A stretch of DNA of 64,000 nt from Vreelandella titanicae BH1 (GTDB taxonomy: Bacteria; Pseudomonadota; Gammaproteobacteria; Pseudomonadales; Halomonadaceae), in contig NZ_AOPO01000004.1 in the NCBI RefSeq assembly GCF_000336575.1, positions 304,477 to 368,476 of the forward strand, written 5' to 3'. Below are positions 36,646-46,173 of this stretch, one piece after another (position 1 is the stretch's first letter; each line of letters starts with the position of its first letter). A model generated the notes under the pieces. The model had not been told where the DNA came from. It saw only the letters and a program-made list of their open reading frames with translations, and made no database searches. The position numbers and the translations under genes are program-made.

Positions 36646-39600
36646 ATGCTCAATGCCAACCACATGCGTGACCCTGCCATCTGGCAAACCGATCTCGACA
36701 CCCTCATGGCGCGCGTTAGCGACCACTACCTAGTGGACGAAAATAGTTACGTCAGTGAACTGATCGAGGTGCTGAATGCCAACCGCGAAGATTTCGCCCG
36801 CATTGAAGCCAATACCGCTGCGCTGGTTGAGGACGTCCGTAAGATGGACACGGCTGTCGATACCATCGACGAACTGTTACAGCAGTACAGCCTGGATACC
36901 CATGAAGGCCTGATGCTGATGTGCCTTGCGGAAGCTATGCTGCGCATCCCCGATAAAGCCACCGCCGACGCCTTGATCGAGGACAAACTCGGCCCCGCCG
37001 ATTGGCAGTCTCACCTAGGTAAGAGCGAATCCTGGATGGTCAATGCCTCTACCTGGGGCTTATTGATGACTGGACGTGTGCTGAAAATGGATCACCCTAA
37101 GGAGGGTCAGCCCGCCAGCTTTATTAATCGCATGGTCAATCGCACGGGCGAGCCGGTTATTCGCCGCGCCATGTACGAAGCGATGAAGATCATGGGCAAG
37201 CAGTTTGTGCTGGGCCGCGATATCAATGAAGCCCTCAAGCGCTCCAAGCCACTGTTCAATAAAGGCTACACCTACTCTTACGATATGCTGGGTGAAGCTG
37301 CGCGCACCCAGGACGACGCGCAGCGCTATTTTGACGACTACGCACGCGCGATCGAACAAGTGGGAAAAACCTGCAAAACCTTAAGCGATAAGACCCCGGC
37401 GCCGTCGGTCTCCATCAAGCTCTCTGCGCTCCACCCCCGTTATGAGTTTGGCCGCCGCGAGCAGGTGCTAGCCGAGCTGGTCGACACCGTTATCAAGCTA
37501 GTGAGCAAGGCGCGCGAGCTGGATGTGGCCGTTACGATTGACGCTGAAGAGGTTGATCGCCTTGAGATTTCCCTAGAGGTCTTCCGCGCGGTTTACGAAA
37601 GCGCAGCCGCCAAAGGCTGGGGGCACTTTGGCTTGGTCGTCCAGGCTTACTCCAAGCGCGCCCTGCCGGTGCTGCACTACATCAATCGTTTGGCCGACCA
37701 GCAGGGGGATGAGATTCCGCTACGCTTGGTCAAAGGCGCCTATTGGGATACTGAAATCAAAGAGTCCCAGCAGCTCGGGGTTGACGGCTACCCAGTGTTT
37801 ACCCGTAAAGCGGGCACCGATGTTGCCTACCTCGCCTGTGCACAGTTCCTGCTTTCTAACGATACCCGTGGGCGTATTTTCCCGCAGTTCGCGACCCACA
37901 ACGCTCACACGGTGACGACGATTCTGGAGTTCGCCAACCGCGACAGCCGTCCGTTCGAATTTCAACGCCTACACGGCATGGGTGAAGCCCTTTATGACGC
38001 CGCGCTTGAGCGCGCACCGAAAGGCACCTACTGCCGCATTTATGCCCCGGTGGGAGCACATAAAGACCTACTGCCCTACCTGGTTCGTCGCCTGCTTGAG
38101 AACGGTGCCAACTCATCGTTTGTTCACCAGTTGGTCGACCCGGATGTACCGGTCAAGTCGCTGTGTCAGCACCCGGTTGAGACCCTGCGTCAGCAGAAAA
38201 ACCTGGCCAATGCGAACATTCCATTGCCCAAGGATATTTACGGCCCTAAACGACGCAACTCTCGCGGGGTCAACCTGAACATTCGCAGCCACTACTACCC
38301 GCTGATGGAGAAGATGGCCGCGTTTATGGACAAGCAGTACCCGGCCAAGCCGCTGCTGGCCTTTGATGTTGCCGACGACACGGCTAATACCCATAGCGTC
38401 ACCAGCCCTTATGACCGCCGCAAAACCGTGGGCAGCGTGCAGTGGACTAGCAAAGAGCAGGCAACCAAGGCCCTGGATGCTGCCTGGGCCGCCTTCCCCC
38501 GCTGGGATGCTACGCCCGTGGCTGAACGTGCCGCTATCGTGCGTCGCCTAGGCGATTTGATGGAAGAGCATATGGCGGAACTAATGGCACTCTGCTCCCG
38601 GGAAGGTGGCAAGCTACTTACCGATGGCGTCGATGAGATCAGAGAAGCCGTCGACTTCTGCCGCTTCTATGCCATGCGCGCAGAAGAGGACTTTGGCGAA
38701 GCGATTGTGCTGCCCGGCCCCACCGGCGAATCCAACCGCTTGATGATGGGCGGCAAAGGCGTATTCGCGGCGATTAGCCCCTGGAACTTTCCAGTGGCAA
38801 TTTTCTGTGGCCAGGTAGTGGCCGCGGCAGTGGCGGGTAACACCGTACTGGCCAAACCGGCGGAGCAGACCTCCATTATTGCCCACCGGGTCATAGAGCT
38901 GCTCTACGAAGCCGGTATGCCCCGGGATGTGGTTCAGCTACTGCCCGGCGATGGCCCGACGGTAGGCAGCGTGTTGACCTCCGACTCGCGGATTACCGGC
39001 GTGGTCTTTACGGGTGGCACTGACACCGCACAAATTATCAACCGCGCCCTGGCGGCAAGGGAGAACGCCCCGCTGCCCACGTTAATCGCCGAAACCGGCG
39101 GCATGAACGCCATGATTGTCGACTCCACTGCCCTGCCCGAGCAGGTCGTGGTGGATGTGGTTCAGTCAGCCTTCCAGAGCGCCGGCCAGCGCTGTTCGGC
39201 ACTGCGCGTACTGTATCTGCAAGACGATGTTGCCGACCGAGTGATCGAGATTCTCAAAGGCGCCATGAACGAGCTACACATTGGCGACCCCCGCGAACTG
39301 GGAACCGATGTTGGTCCTGTCATCGACGAAGACGCCCGCAAAGGCCTGCTGGAGCATATCGAAAAACTTAAGGCTGAAAATCGCCTTGTCGCTGAAACGC
39401 CAATGGCCGCTGAGCATACCCAGGAGGGTACTTTCGTAGCCCCCGTCGCTTTCACTATCGACAGCATCGATGCGCTGACCCGCGAGCAGTTCGGGCCAGT
39501 CCTGCATATCGTGCGCTACAAATCTAGCCAGCTTGATAAGGTCATCAACGACATCAACGGTCGCAACTACGGCCTGACGTTTGGCGTGCACAGCCGCAAC

Positions 39601-39837
39601 GAATCGTTTGCCGCTGAAGTCGCCCAAAAAATGCGCGTGGGTAACGTGTACATCAACCGTAATATCATCGGTGCCGTGGTGGGCGTGCAGCCGTTTGGTG
39701 GTCAAGGCCTTTCAGGCACTGGCCCAAAAGCCGGTGGCCCTCACTATCTGCAGCGCTTTGTCACCGAGAAAACGATTACGAATAACACCGCCGCCTTAGG
39801 CGGGAATGCGTCGCTGTTGGCGCTAGGCGATGAGTGA
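36646..39837 (+). CDS. putA: Bifunctional proline dehydrogenase / P5C dehydrogenase, short form
   Basis: 1063 residues from the chosen start. The proline dehydrogenase (FAD) part spans about 90-470 with SIKLSALHPRYE and RLVKGAYWDTEIK. The P5C dehydrogenase part spans about 560-1040 with SPWNFPVAIF, catalytic Glu in AETGGMN and catalytic Cys850 in SAGQRCSALR. There is no ribbon-helix-helix at the N-terminus, so it does not repress its own gene in the E. coli manner. It ends in AALGGNASLLAL. The start at 36646 (MLNANHMRDP) has GGGGG upstream; the frame is open to 36526 but those 40 residues lack similarity. Oxidises proline to glutamate and feeds electrons to quinone. Confidence 0.94.
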   Translation: MLNANHMRDPAIWQTDLDTLMARVSDHYLVDENSYVSELIEVLNANREDFARIEANTAALVEDVRKMDTAVDTIDELLQQYSLDTHEGLMLMCLAEAMLRIPDKATADALIEDKLGPADWQSHLGKSESWMVNASTWGLLMTGRVLKMDHPKEGQPASFINRMVNRTGEPVIRRAMYEAMKIMGKQFVLGRDINEALKRSKPLFNKGYTYSYDMLGEAARTQDDAQRYFDDYARAIEQVGKTCKTLSDKTPAPSVSIKLSALHPRYEFGRREQVLAELVDTVIKLVSKARELDVAVTIDAEEVDRLEISLEVFRAVYESAAAKGWGHFGLVVQAYSKRALPVLHYINRLADQQGDEIPLRLVKGAYWDTEIKESQQLGVDGYPVFTRKAGTDVAYLACAQFLLSNDTRGRIFPQFATHNAHTVTTILEFANRDSRPFEFQRLHGMGEALYDAALERAPKGTYCRIYAPVGAHKDLLPYLVRRLLENGANSSFVHQLVDPDVPVKSLCQHPVETLRQQKNLANANIPLPKDIYGPKRRNSRGVNLNIRSHYYPLMEKMAAFMDKQYPAKPLLAFDVADDTANTHSVTSPYDRRKTVGSVQWTSKEQATKALDAAWAAFPRWDATPVAERAAIVRRLGDLMEEHMAELMALCSREGGKLLTDGVDEIREAVDFCRFYAMRAEEDFGEAIVLPGPTGESNRLMMGGKGVFAAISPWNFPVAIFCGQVVAAAVAGNTVLAKPAEQTSIIAHRVIELLYEAGMPRDVVQLLPGDGPTVGSVLTSDSRITGVVFTGGTDTAQIINRALAARENAPLPTLIAETGGMNAMIVDSTALPEQVVVDVVQSAFQSAGQRCSALRVLYLQDDVADRVIEILKGAMNELHIGDPRELGTDVGPVIDEDARKGLLEHIEKLKAENRLVAETPMAAEHTQEGTFVAPVAFTIDSIDALTREQFGPVLHIVRYKSSQLDKVINDINGRNYGLTFGVHSRNESFAAEVAQKMRVGNVYINRNIIGAVVGVQPFGGQGLSGTGPKAGGPHYLQRFVTEKTITNNTAALGGNASLLALGDE

Positions 39838-39886
39838 GCTACTCATCAACATCACTAACCTGAACTCCTGAACAGGAAACTATCTC

Positions 39887-39997
39887 ATGGTCGAAAATAA
39901 TATAGGGATCGTTACATACAAAGGCACCACAGACCTTTCTGTCTTCATCTATAGCGGGCTCACCAGGGCCAATAACATGGATATGAAAAGGGGCTAA
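39887..39997 (+). CDS. Possible 36-residue small protein between putA and putP
   Basis: An ATG at 39887 behind AGGAAA (39874-39879) opens 36 codons ending in TAA: MVENNIGIVTYKG then TTDLSVFIYSGLTR and a short tail. It has no proline-rich leader character and no membrane segment. It is in the 251-base gap between putA and putP. A short frame with a good ribosome site could be a small protein or chance. I give it low weight. Confidence 0.25.
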   Translation: MVENNIGIVTYKGTTDLSVFIYSGLTRANNMDMKRG

Positions 39998-40051
39998 CAA
40001 CAACAAGACTGCGCCACTACCGTACTCTTCTCGGTATGCGCACTAACCTGT

Positions 40052-40065
40052 CGGAGCTAGCTCCG
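40052..40065. promoter_or_regulatory. Perfect palindrome upstream of putP
   Basis: CGGAGCTAGCTCCG is a 14-bp perfect palindrome, 23 bases before the putP ATG and next to its ribosome site (TTGGAGAAG). It may be an operator or a translational hairpin. It has no T tract, so it is not a terminator for putA. Confidence 0.5.
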
Positions 40066-40088
40066 TCCTGAATAATTGGAGAAGTTAC

Positions 40089-41582
40089 ATGGCTATAGGT
40101 GTTTGGATCAGTCTCATTGCGTACTTTGCGCTAATGGTTGCCATCGGTATTTATGCGATGCGCAAATCCACCTCTTCCTCTGAAGATTACATGCTGGGTG
40201 GTCGTACCCTCAGCCCAAAAGTAGCGGCCCTGTCGGCCGGTGCGTCAGATATGAGCGGCTGGTTGCTGCTGGGCTTGCCCGGTGCAATGTTCGTCTCGGG
40301 TTTAGGCTCGGCGTGGATCGGTATTGGTTTGCTCGTGGGGGCGTTATTCAACTGGATTCTAGTCGCCCCTCGTCTACGTGAACAGACGGTTCACTACGGC
40401 AACGCGATCACCATTCCGGCTTTCCTGGCAAACCGCTTCCCAACGCGGTCAATGTCACTGCGGACAGTCTCCGCTGTCGTCATCGTGATCTTTTTCGCAG
40501 TCTATACCGCGTCAGGCCTAGTGGCAGGCGGCAAGCTGTTTGAAAGCGCGTTTACTGGCATTTACAACTTCGGCGATATGAGCAACTACGCCATGGGGGT
40601 CATGATCACCCTGGGCGTGGTGCTTATTTATACGGTTGTCGGCGGCTTCCTGGCAGTGAGCATGACGGACTTCGTGCAAGGCTGCATCATGATGCTAGCG
40701 TTGGTGATCATGCCAGCGGTGGTGCTGTTTGGCGAAGGTGGCGGCGGCTTATCGCAGGCAACACAGACCCTGAATGAAGTCGATCCCACCCTGCTTTCCT
40801 GGACGTCGGGGCTGACCTTCATCGGGTGGCTGTCGGCTGTGACCTGGGGCCTGGGTTATTTCGGTCAGCCGCACATCATTGTGCGCTTCATGGCGATCCG
40901 CACACTCAAGGATGTGCCCATTGCCCGCAACATTGGCATGGGCTGGATGCTCATCTCGCTGATTGGTGCCGTTTCTTTGGGCATCTTCGGCCGGGCCTAT
41001 GCGATCCGCAACGGTATTGATGTCCAAGATCCAGAAACGATCTTTATCATCCTGGCAGACCTACTGTTCCATCCGTTGATTACCGGCTTCCTCTATGCGG
41101 CGTTGCTTGCAGCGGTTATGAGCACCGTTTCAAGCCAGCTTCTGGTGGCCTCTTCGTCACTAACCGAAGACTTCTATCGCCTGTTCCTGCACAAGAACGC
41201 AACGGAAGCGCAGTGTGTCGCCGTAGGCCGTGTCTGTGTAGTACTTGTGGGCATTGTGGCAGCGGTTATTGCCTCTGACGAAAACTCCCAGGTTCTGGGG
41301 CTGGTCAGTAACGCTTGGGCAGGCTTCGGCGCCGCGTTTGGCCCGTTGATTATCTTGTCGTTGATGTGGTCACGCACCAATGGCAATGGCGCCATCGCAG
41401 GCATGGTCGTGGGTGCTCTCACCGTTATGATCTGGATCTCACTGGGCTGGAACGGTGAATTCCTGGGTGGTCCTGGCGTGTACGAGATTATTCCTGGCTT
41501 CATCGCGTCCTTCATCGCCATCATCGTAGTCAGCAATGCGACTGACGATGCCGGTGAATATCAGCATATCGAACGCAAGTAA
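40089..41582 (+). CDS. putP: Sodium/proline symporter
   Basis: Inner-membrane symporter of the SSS family, 497 residues with about 13 helices. Typical PutP segments are DYMLGGRTLSPKVAALSAGASDMSGW at the first helices (sodium and proline site) and the loop GYFGQPHIIVRFMAI. It takes up proline for catabolism by the flanking PutA enzymes, and in a halophile also as an osmolyte. A GGAGAAG ribosome site precedes the ATG. A strong terminator follows, separating it from the second putA. Confidence 0.95.
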   Translation: MAIGVWISLIAYFALMVAIGIYAMRKSTSSSEDYMLGGRTLSPKVAALSAGASDMSGWLLLGLPGAMFVSGLGSAWIGIGLLVGALFNWILVAPRLREQTVHYGNAITIPAFLANRFPTRSMSLRTVSAVVIVIFFAVYTASGLVAGGKLFESAFTGIYNFGDMSNYAMGVMITLGVVLIYTVVGGFLAVSMTDFVQGCIMMLALVIMPAVVLFGEGGGGLSQATQTLNEVDPTLLSWTSGLTFIGWLSAVTWGLGYFGQPHIIVRFMAIRTLKDVPIARNIGMGWMLISLIGAVSLGIFGRAYAIRNGIDVQDPETIFIILADLLFHPLITGFLYAALLAAVMSTVSSQLLVASSSLTEDFYRLFLHKNATEAQCVAVGRVCVVLVGIVAAVIASDENSQVLGLVSNAWAGFGAAFGPLIILSLMWSRTNGNGAIAGMVVGALTVMIWISLGWNGEFLGGPGVYEIIPGFIASFIAIIVVSNATDDAGEYQHIERK

Positions 41583-41608
41583 GCGCTCAGCCACATTGAG
41601 CGTATCAA

Positions 41609-41635
41609 GAGGGCTCCCGCGGGAGCCCTCTTTAG
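41609..41635 (+). terminator. Rho-independent terminator of putP
   Basis: AGAGGGCTCCCG (41609-41620) and CGGGAGCCCTCT (41621-41632) make a 24-bp perfect palindrome, i.e. a stem of about 10 bp with a 4-base loop, followed by TTT. It starts 27 bases after the putP stop. Confidence 0.85.
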
Positions 41636-41726
41636 GTTAGTTATTTTGTGTTGACTGCAAAAAGTATGACTACACCCTAACCGACGCAGCAACGCCTTAG
41701 TGTCGGCTAGCAAGGAGAGACCCTGT

Positions 41727-44700
41727 ATGAACGACCATCTGCATAGCGACGTGAGTGATCTACGCTCACGCATTCGCACCAACTACGACGCCAACGAGGC
41801 AGATGTGCTGCACGGGCTGGTCGAGCGTATCAAGCTGTCGGAGGATGACCGCAAGAAGGTCGCCGCCGTTGGCGCCAACTACGTGGAGCGTGTGCGCAAG
41901 GAAAGGTCGCCCTCGATGATGGAGGCGTTCCTTGCCGAGTACGGGCTCTCGACCACTGAGGGCGTTGGCCTGATGTGTCTGGCAGAAGCGCTACTGCGCG
42001 TGCCCGATGCAGAAACCATCGACGACCTGATCCACGACAAGATCGAGCCCTCCGACTGGGGCGCCCACCTGGGTAAGTCCTCGTCATCAATGGTCAATGC
42101 CTCTACCTGGGCACTGCTGCTGACCGGTAAGGTGCTGGAAGAAGACCCCAAGGGCCCGACCCGAGCGCTGCGCGGCCTGGTGCGCCGGATGGGCGAGCCG
42201 GTGGTACGCAAGGCGGTTGGCCAGTCGATGAAGATTCTCGGCCGCCAGTTCGTGCTTGGCCAGACCATCGAAGAAGGCATGAAGAATGCCCGCGAACTGG
42301 AGAAACAGGGCTATACCTACTCCTACGATATGCTGGGTGAAGCGGCACGCACCGACGAAGATGCCGTCCGCTATCACCAAGCTTATTCAGAGGCGATCAC
42401 CGCGATTGCCGAGCAGGCCAAGGGCGACGTGCGCGGAAGCCCCGGCATCTCAGTAAAGCTCTCGGCGCTGCACCCGCGCTATGAATACACCCACCGCGAC
42501 ACGGTGATGGCAGAACTGGTACCGCGCGCCAAGGAACTAGTGCAGCAGGCAGCCAAGGCCAATATCGGTTTCAATATCGATGCCGAAGAACAGGATCGGT
42601 TGGATCTCTCCCTCGACGTGATTGAGGCCCTAATGGCCGACCCCAGTCTTGATGGATGGGACGGCTTCGGGGTGGTCGTGCAAGCCTACGGGCGCCGCGC
42701 CGCGCCGATGATAGAGACACTCTACGAGCTGGCCGAGCGGTTTAACCGCAAGATTATGGTGCGGCTGGTTAAGGGCGCCTACTGGGATACCGAGATCAAG
42801 CTCTCCCAGGAGATGGGGGTGAAGACCTTCCCGGTCTTCACCCGCAAGGTCAACACCGATGTCAGCTACATGGCCTGCGCGCAAATGCTGCTCGACCGGC
42901 GCGACCGTATTTATCCTCAGTTCGCTACCCACAATGCTCATACCTGTGCCGCTGTAGCGGAGATGGCGGGCGACGATAAGGACAGCTACGAGTTCCAGCG
43001 CCTGCATGGCATGGGCGAATCGCTGCACCACATCGTTAAAGAGTCAGAGGGCACGCACTGTCGCATCTACGCCCCGGTCGGCGCGCACCGCGACCTGCTG
43101 GCCTATCTGGTACGCCGCCTGCTGGAGAACGGCGCAAACTCCTCGTTCGTCAACCAGGTGGTGGATAGCTCGATTCCGCCCAGCGAGGTCTCAAAAGATC
43201 CCATTGAAGGGTTTAAGCAACTCGGCAACGACGTTTCAAGCCCGTTGATCCGCCAGCCCAGCGAGCTGTTTGAGCCCGACCGCAAGAATTCCAAGGGCTA
43301 CCGCATCAACGAACCCGCTTCGATTTTGCCGCTGCTCAATGCCCGCGAAGCATTTGCCGACGCCACCTGGACCGCAGGCCCCATGCTGGTGGGCAGCCCC
43401 GCTCCCCAGGGCCCGGCGCGCGATGCCGTCTCCCCCGCCGACGGCTCTCGGGTGATCGGCAAGGTGCATGAAGCCACCCCGGAAGAGGTCGCCACTGCCC
43501 TCGACGCCGCCGAGCAAGGCTTCAAAGAGTGGTCGGCGCGCCCGGCAGCCGAACGCGCCGCGGTACTCCGACGCACCGCCGACCTCTACGAGGAACACAT
43601 TGCCGAGCTGACCGTGATCGCCACCCGCGAAGCGGGCAAGATGATGTTCGATGGTATTGCCGAAGTGCGCGAAGCGGTGGATTTCCTGCGTTATTACGCC
43701 AACGAGGGCGAGCGGCTGGAAGCGGAAGAGCCCGGCAGCGCCCGCGGCATCTTCGTCTGCATCAGCCCGTGGAACTTTCCCCTGGCCATCACCACCGGCC
43801 AGATCGCTGCCGCCTTGGTTGCTGGCAACGCGGTGCTCGCCAAGCCCGCCGAGCAGACGCCCCTGATCGCCGCCCGCGCCGTCGAGCTGATGCGTGAGGC
43901 TGGCCTACCGGAAGCGGCACTACAGTTGCTTCCTGGCGACGGCCCAACGGTGGGCGGCCCGCTAACCAGCGATCCACGTATCGCTGGCGTCTGCTTCACC
44001 GGCTCGACCCCGGTAGCACAGATCATCCACAAGGCTCTGGCGGACAACGCAGGCCCCGACGCCGTACTGATCGCCGAGACCGGTGGTCTGAACTCCATGA
44101 TCGTGGACTCCACGGCGCTGACCGAGCAGGCGGTACGCGATATCCTGATCTCCTCCTTCCAGTCGGCTGGCCAGCGTTGTTCGGCGCTGCGCATGCTGTA
44201 TGTCCAGGAAGAGGCCCGCGACCGGTTGCTCAACATGCTCTATGGCGCCATGGACGCGCTCACCATTGGCGACCCCTGGAATACCGATACCGACGTCTCG
44301 CCAGTGATCGACGTCGATGCCCAACAGGAAATCAGCGACTACGTGGCGTCGAATGAGAAAGCTGGCAAAGTGCTGAAGAAGCTGTCCGCGCCGGACACCG
44401 GTACCTTTGTCACCCCGGCGGTGATCGAGGTTGGAGGCATTGAAGATCTCGAACGTGAAATCTTCGGCCCGGTGCTGCACGTGGCCACCTTCAAGGCGCG
44501 GGATATCGACAAGGTCGTCGACGACATCAATGGCAAGGGCTACGGGCTGACCTTCGGCCTGCATACCCGCATCGACGACCGCGTGCAGCAGATCGTCGAG
44601 CGCATCCATGTCGGCAACGTCTACGTCAACCGTAACCAGATCGGCGCTATCGTTGGCTCTCAGCCGTTCGGCGGCGAGGGCCTCTCAGGTACCGGGCCCA

Positions 44701-45383
44701 AGGCTGGCGGCCCGCTCTACGTCAATCGCTTCCGCCGCACCGCTGACGCCGAGCGCCACGAGACGCCGGAGGGAAAAACCGTATCACTCGGCGATCTCCA
44801 ATCGGCCATCGACGGGCTGGATGCGCGTAACTGGGCGGTACGACCCAATCGCATCGAGGTACTGCGCAAGGCGCTCTCCGGCAAAGGCGGCGTGATCCGC
44901 AAGGCACTTGCCGAAACGGCAGCGTTGGACATGACGCCACAGACACTGCCGGGACCGACAGGTGAAAGCAACCGCCTGGCCATGTATCCGAAGGGAGTGG
45001 TTCTGTGCCTAGGGCCGACGCTGGATATCGCCATTGCTCAAGCAGCGCAGGCCCTAGGCGCGGGCTGTGCCGCTGTCGTAGTCACACCAGGTGCCGAGCA
45101 AGCCGTGAAGCCGCTGACCGATGCCGGCGCACCGGTGGCTGGGCTTGATGGAAGCGTCTCGGCCGAGACACTGAGCGAAGTCAAAGGCATTGCAGCGGTC
45201 GCCGCCGCTGGCGCCAGCGACTGGACTCGTGAACTGCGGATGGCGCTGGCCAAGCGCGACGGTGCCATCGTATCGCTCGAGACCCAGACCATCTCGCCGG
45301 ATCGCTACGTGGTGGAACGCCATCTGTGCATAGACACAACCGCGGCGGGTGGCAACGCCAGCCTGCTGGCAACGGCTGAATAG
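41727..45383 (+). CDS. putA: Second bifunctional proline dehydrogenase / P5C dehydrogenase, long form
   Basis: 1218 residues from ATG 41727, which has AAGGAGA 8 bases ahead. Order: a proline dehydrogenase part (about 60-480, SVKLSALHPRYE, RLVKGAYWDTEIK), a P5C dehydrogenase part (about 540-1000, SPWNFPLAIT, AETGGLN, Cys818 in SAGQRCSALR) and an extra C-terminal domain of about 200 residues that looks like a partial aldehyde-dehydrogenase fold (LPGPTGESNRLAMYPKGVVL), known from long PutA types. No N-terminal ribbon-helix-helix. It ends in AAGGNASLLAT, like the first PutA. Codon use differs: 11 of the first 12 lysines are AAG, against 7 of 12 in the first putA. It was perhaps acquired separately. 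Confidence 0.94.
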   Translation: MNDHLHSDVSDLRSRIRTNYDANEADVLHGLVERIKLSEDDRKKVAAVGANYVERVRKERSPSMMEAFLAEYGLSTTEGVGLMCLAEALLRVPDAETIDDLIHDKIEPSDWGAHLGKSSSSMVNASTWALLLTGKVLEEDPKGPTRALRGLVRRMGEPVVRKAVGQSMKILGRQFVLGQTIEEGMKNARELEKQGYTYSYDMLGEAARTDEDAVRYHQAYSEAITAIAEQAKGDVRGSPGISVKLSALHPRYEYTHRDTVMAELVPRAKELVQQAAKANIGFNIDAEEQDRLDLSLDVIEALMADPSLDGWDGFGVVVQAYGRRAAPMIETLYELAERFNRKIMVRLVKGAYWDTEIKLSQEMGVKTFPVFTRKVNTDVSYMACAQMLLDRRDRIYPQFATHNAHTCAAVAEMAGDDKDSYEFQRLHGMGESLHHIVKESEGTHCRIYAPVGAHRDLLAYLVRRLLENGANSSFVNQVVDSSIPPSEVSKDPIEGFKQLGNDVSSPLIRQPSELFEPDRKNSKGYRINEPASILPLLNAREAFADATWTAGPMLVGSPAPQGPARDAVSPADGSRVIGKVHEATPEEVATALDAAEQGFKEWSARPAAERAAVLRRTADLYEEHIAELTVIATREAGKMMFDGIAEVREAVDFLRYYANEGERLEAEEPGSARGIFVCISPWNFPLAITTGQIAAALVAGNAVLAKPAEQTPLIAARAVELMREAGLPEAALQLLPGDGPTVGGPLTSDPRIAGVCFTGSTPVAQIIHKALADNAGPDAVLIAETGGLNSMIVDSTALTEQAVRDILISSFQSAGQRCSALRMLYVQEEARDRLLNMLYGAMDALTIGDPWNTDTDVSPVIDVDAQQEISDYVASNEKAGKVLKKLSAPDTGTFVTPAVIEVGGIEDLEREIFGPVLHVATFKARDIDKVVDDINGKGYGLTFGLHTRIDDRVQQIVERIHVGNVYVNRNQIGAIVGSQPFGGEGLSGTGPKAGGPLYVNRFRRTADAERHETPEGKTVSLGDLQSAIDGLDARNWAVRPNRIEVLRKALSGKGGVIRKALAETAALDMTPQTLPGPTGESNRLAMYPKGVVLCLGPTLDIAIAQAAQALGAGCAAVVVTPGAEQAVKPLTDAGAPVAGLDGSVSAETLSEVKGIAAVAAAGASDWTRELRMALAKRDGAIVSLETQTISPDRYVVERHLCIDTTAAGGNASLLATAE

Positions 45384-45422
45384 GTCGGCGCTAAATGGTA
45401 GGCGCTTAGGGATCGGTGCTTA

Positions 45423-45457
45423 GGAGGCGAGCGACTCATTGAGCTCGCTCGCCCTCC
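45423..45457 (+). other. Stem-loop after the second putA
   Basis: GGAGGCGAGCGA (45423-45434) and TCGCTCGCCCTCC (45445-45457) form a stem with one bulged base. No T tract follows directly; a TTTTTTT run stands 48 bases later near 45505-45512, after a weaker hairpin. The region probably ends the putA transcript and the converging YoeB transcript. Confidence 0.5.
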
Positions 45458-45554
45458 TCCCAGACTGTCCCAGGAATCAATAGTTAGCCACTACTCGTTA
45501 GCGGCTTTTTTTATCTAACGAACGAGTTTTCCGGTAATAGCAGCTAGTGATGCA

Positions 45555-45818
45555 TTATTCGTAGTGGCTCCAGAGCCGAAGAACTTTCACCACTCGCTCG
45601 TCCTCAAGCACTTGGTAGACTAGGCGATGCTGGATATTGATCCGGCGTGAGTAGGCGCCAGCAAGATCACCAATAAGCTTCTCAAACGGAGGCGGCTTAC
45701 GGTAGGGGTCTTCTGCAATCAGTACCAGTAAATCCTGGGCTTTTGGCTTGAGGCCGCTGGAGGCCAGTTTCTTCGCATCTTTTTGGGCTTGTTTGGTGTA
45801 AACCAACTTCCATGTCAC
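45555..45818 (-). CDS. yoeB: YoeB/Txe-family toxin
   Basis: 87 residues, a RelE-fold ribosome-dependent mRNA endonuclease by family. WKLVYTKQAQKDAKKL at the start, ISRRINIQHRLVYQV-like sequence (here AYSRRINIQHRLVYQV) and the C-terminal LRLWSHYE are the usual YoeB landmarks; the late Arg and His-Tyr end are catalytic in the family. The antitoxin gene overlaps its start by ATGA. It is probably a plasmid or island maintenance or stress module and is the first gene on the 3' side of the accessory block. Confidence 0.92.
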   Translation of the reverse strand: MTWKLVYTKQAQKDAKKLASSGLKPKAQDLLVLIAEDPYRKPPPFEKLIGDLAGAYSRRINIQHRLVYQVLEDERVVKVLRLWSHYE

Positions 45819-46057
45819 CAGTCCAGCTCCTCATCGCATTCATCTAGGGGGGTATTCATCCCCTCACGAATAGACTCCCGCATACCTGGCACGGAGAGCA
45901 GGTAAAGTGTTTCCTGAATCGCCGACCAGTCTTCCTCGGATACCAAGACAGCTTTGTTCCGCTTGCCCATGATGACGATGGGCTGGTGAGACTCGGCAGT
46001 TTCGTCGATCAACCGATAAAGATTGCTGCGCGCCTCAGTTGCTGTGATTCCGGTCAT
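45815..46057 (-). CDS. yefM: YefM/Phd-family antitoxin
   Basis: 80 residues from ATG 46057, chosen because AGAGGG precedes it and known YefM proteins begin close to ITATEARSNLYRLIDE. The N-terminal dimer and DNA-binding part is followed by an acidic C-terminal end (DECDEELDW) that would wrap the toxin. A reading from 46078 adds seven residues without a ribosome site. It overlaps the toxin gene by four bases, with a promoter-like pair and a GTACGTAC palindrome upstream for autorepression. Confidence 0.9.
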   Translation of the reverse strand: MTGITATEARSNLYRLIDETAESHQPIVIMGKRNKAVLVSEEDWSAIQETLYLLSVPGMRESIREGMNTPLDECDEELDW

Positions 46058-46087
46058 GACGCCCTCTTGCTCATTCAATTTTCTAAC

Positions 46088-46115
46088 AATGTACGCCTTT
46101 GGGTACGTACGTCAA
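46088..46115 (-). promoter_or_regulatory. Probable promoter and operator of yefM-yoeB
   Basis: On the minus strand TTGACG (complement of 46110-46115), a 16-base spacer and TACATT (complement of 46088-46093) resemble a sigma70 promoter. The spacer contains GTACGTAC (46103-46110), a perfect 8-bp palindrome that could be the autoregulation site. It lies about 31 bases before the antitoxin start. Confidence 0.5.
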
Positions 46116-46173
46116 GACGAACGTTGTGCATAACATCGTCAGAATACGTCTTTCGCGTGTATGGCCCTGATAC

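Noticed and set aside
39838..40088. Proline-responsive leader peptide for putP
   Set aside because: The small frame has no run of proline codons and no attenuator-like terminator follows.
43962..44609. Minus-strand frame of 215 codons inside the second putA
   Set aside because: Antisense shadow of the P5C dehydrogenase part, which is intact on the plus strand.
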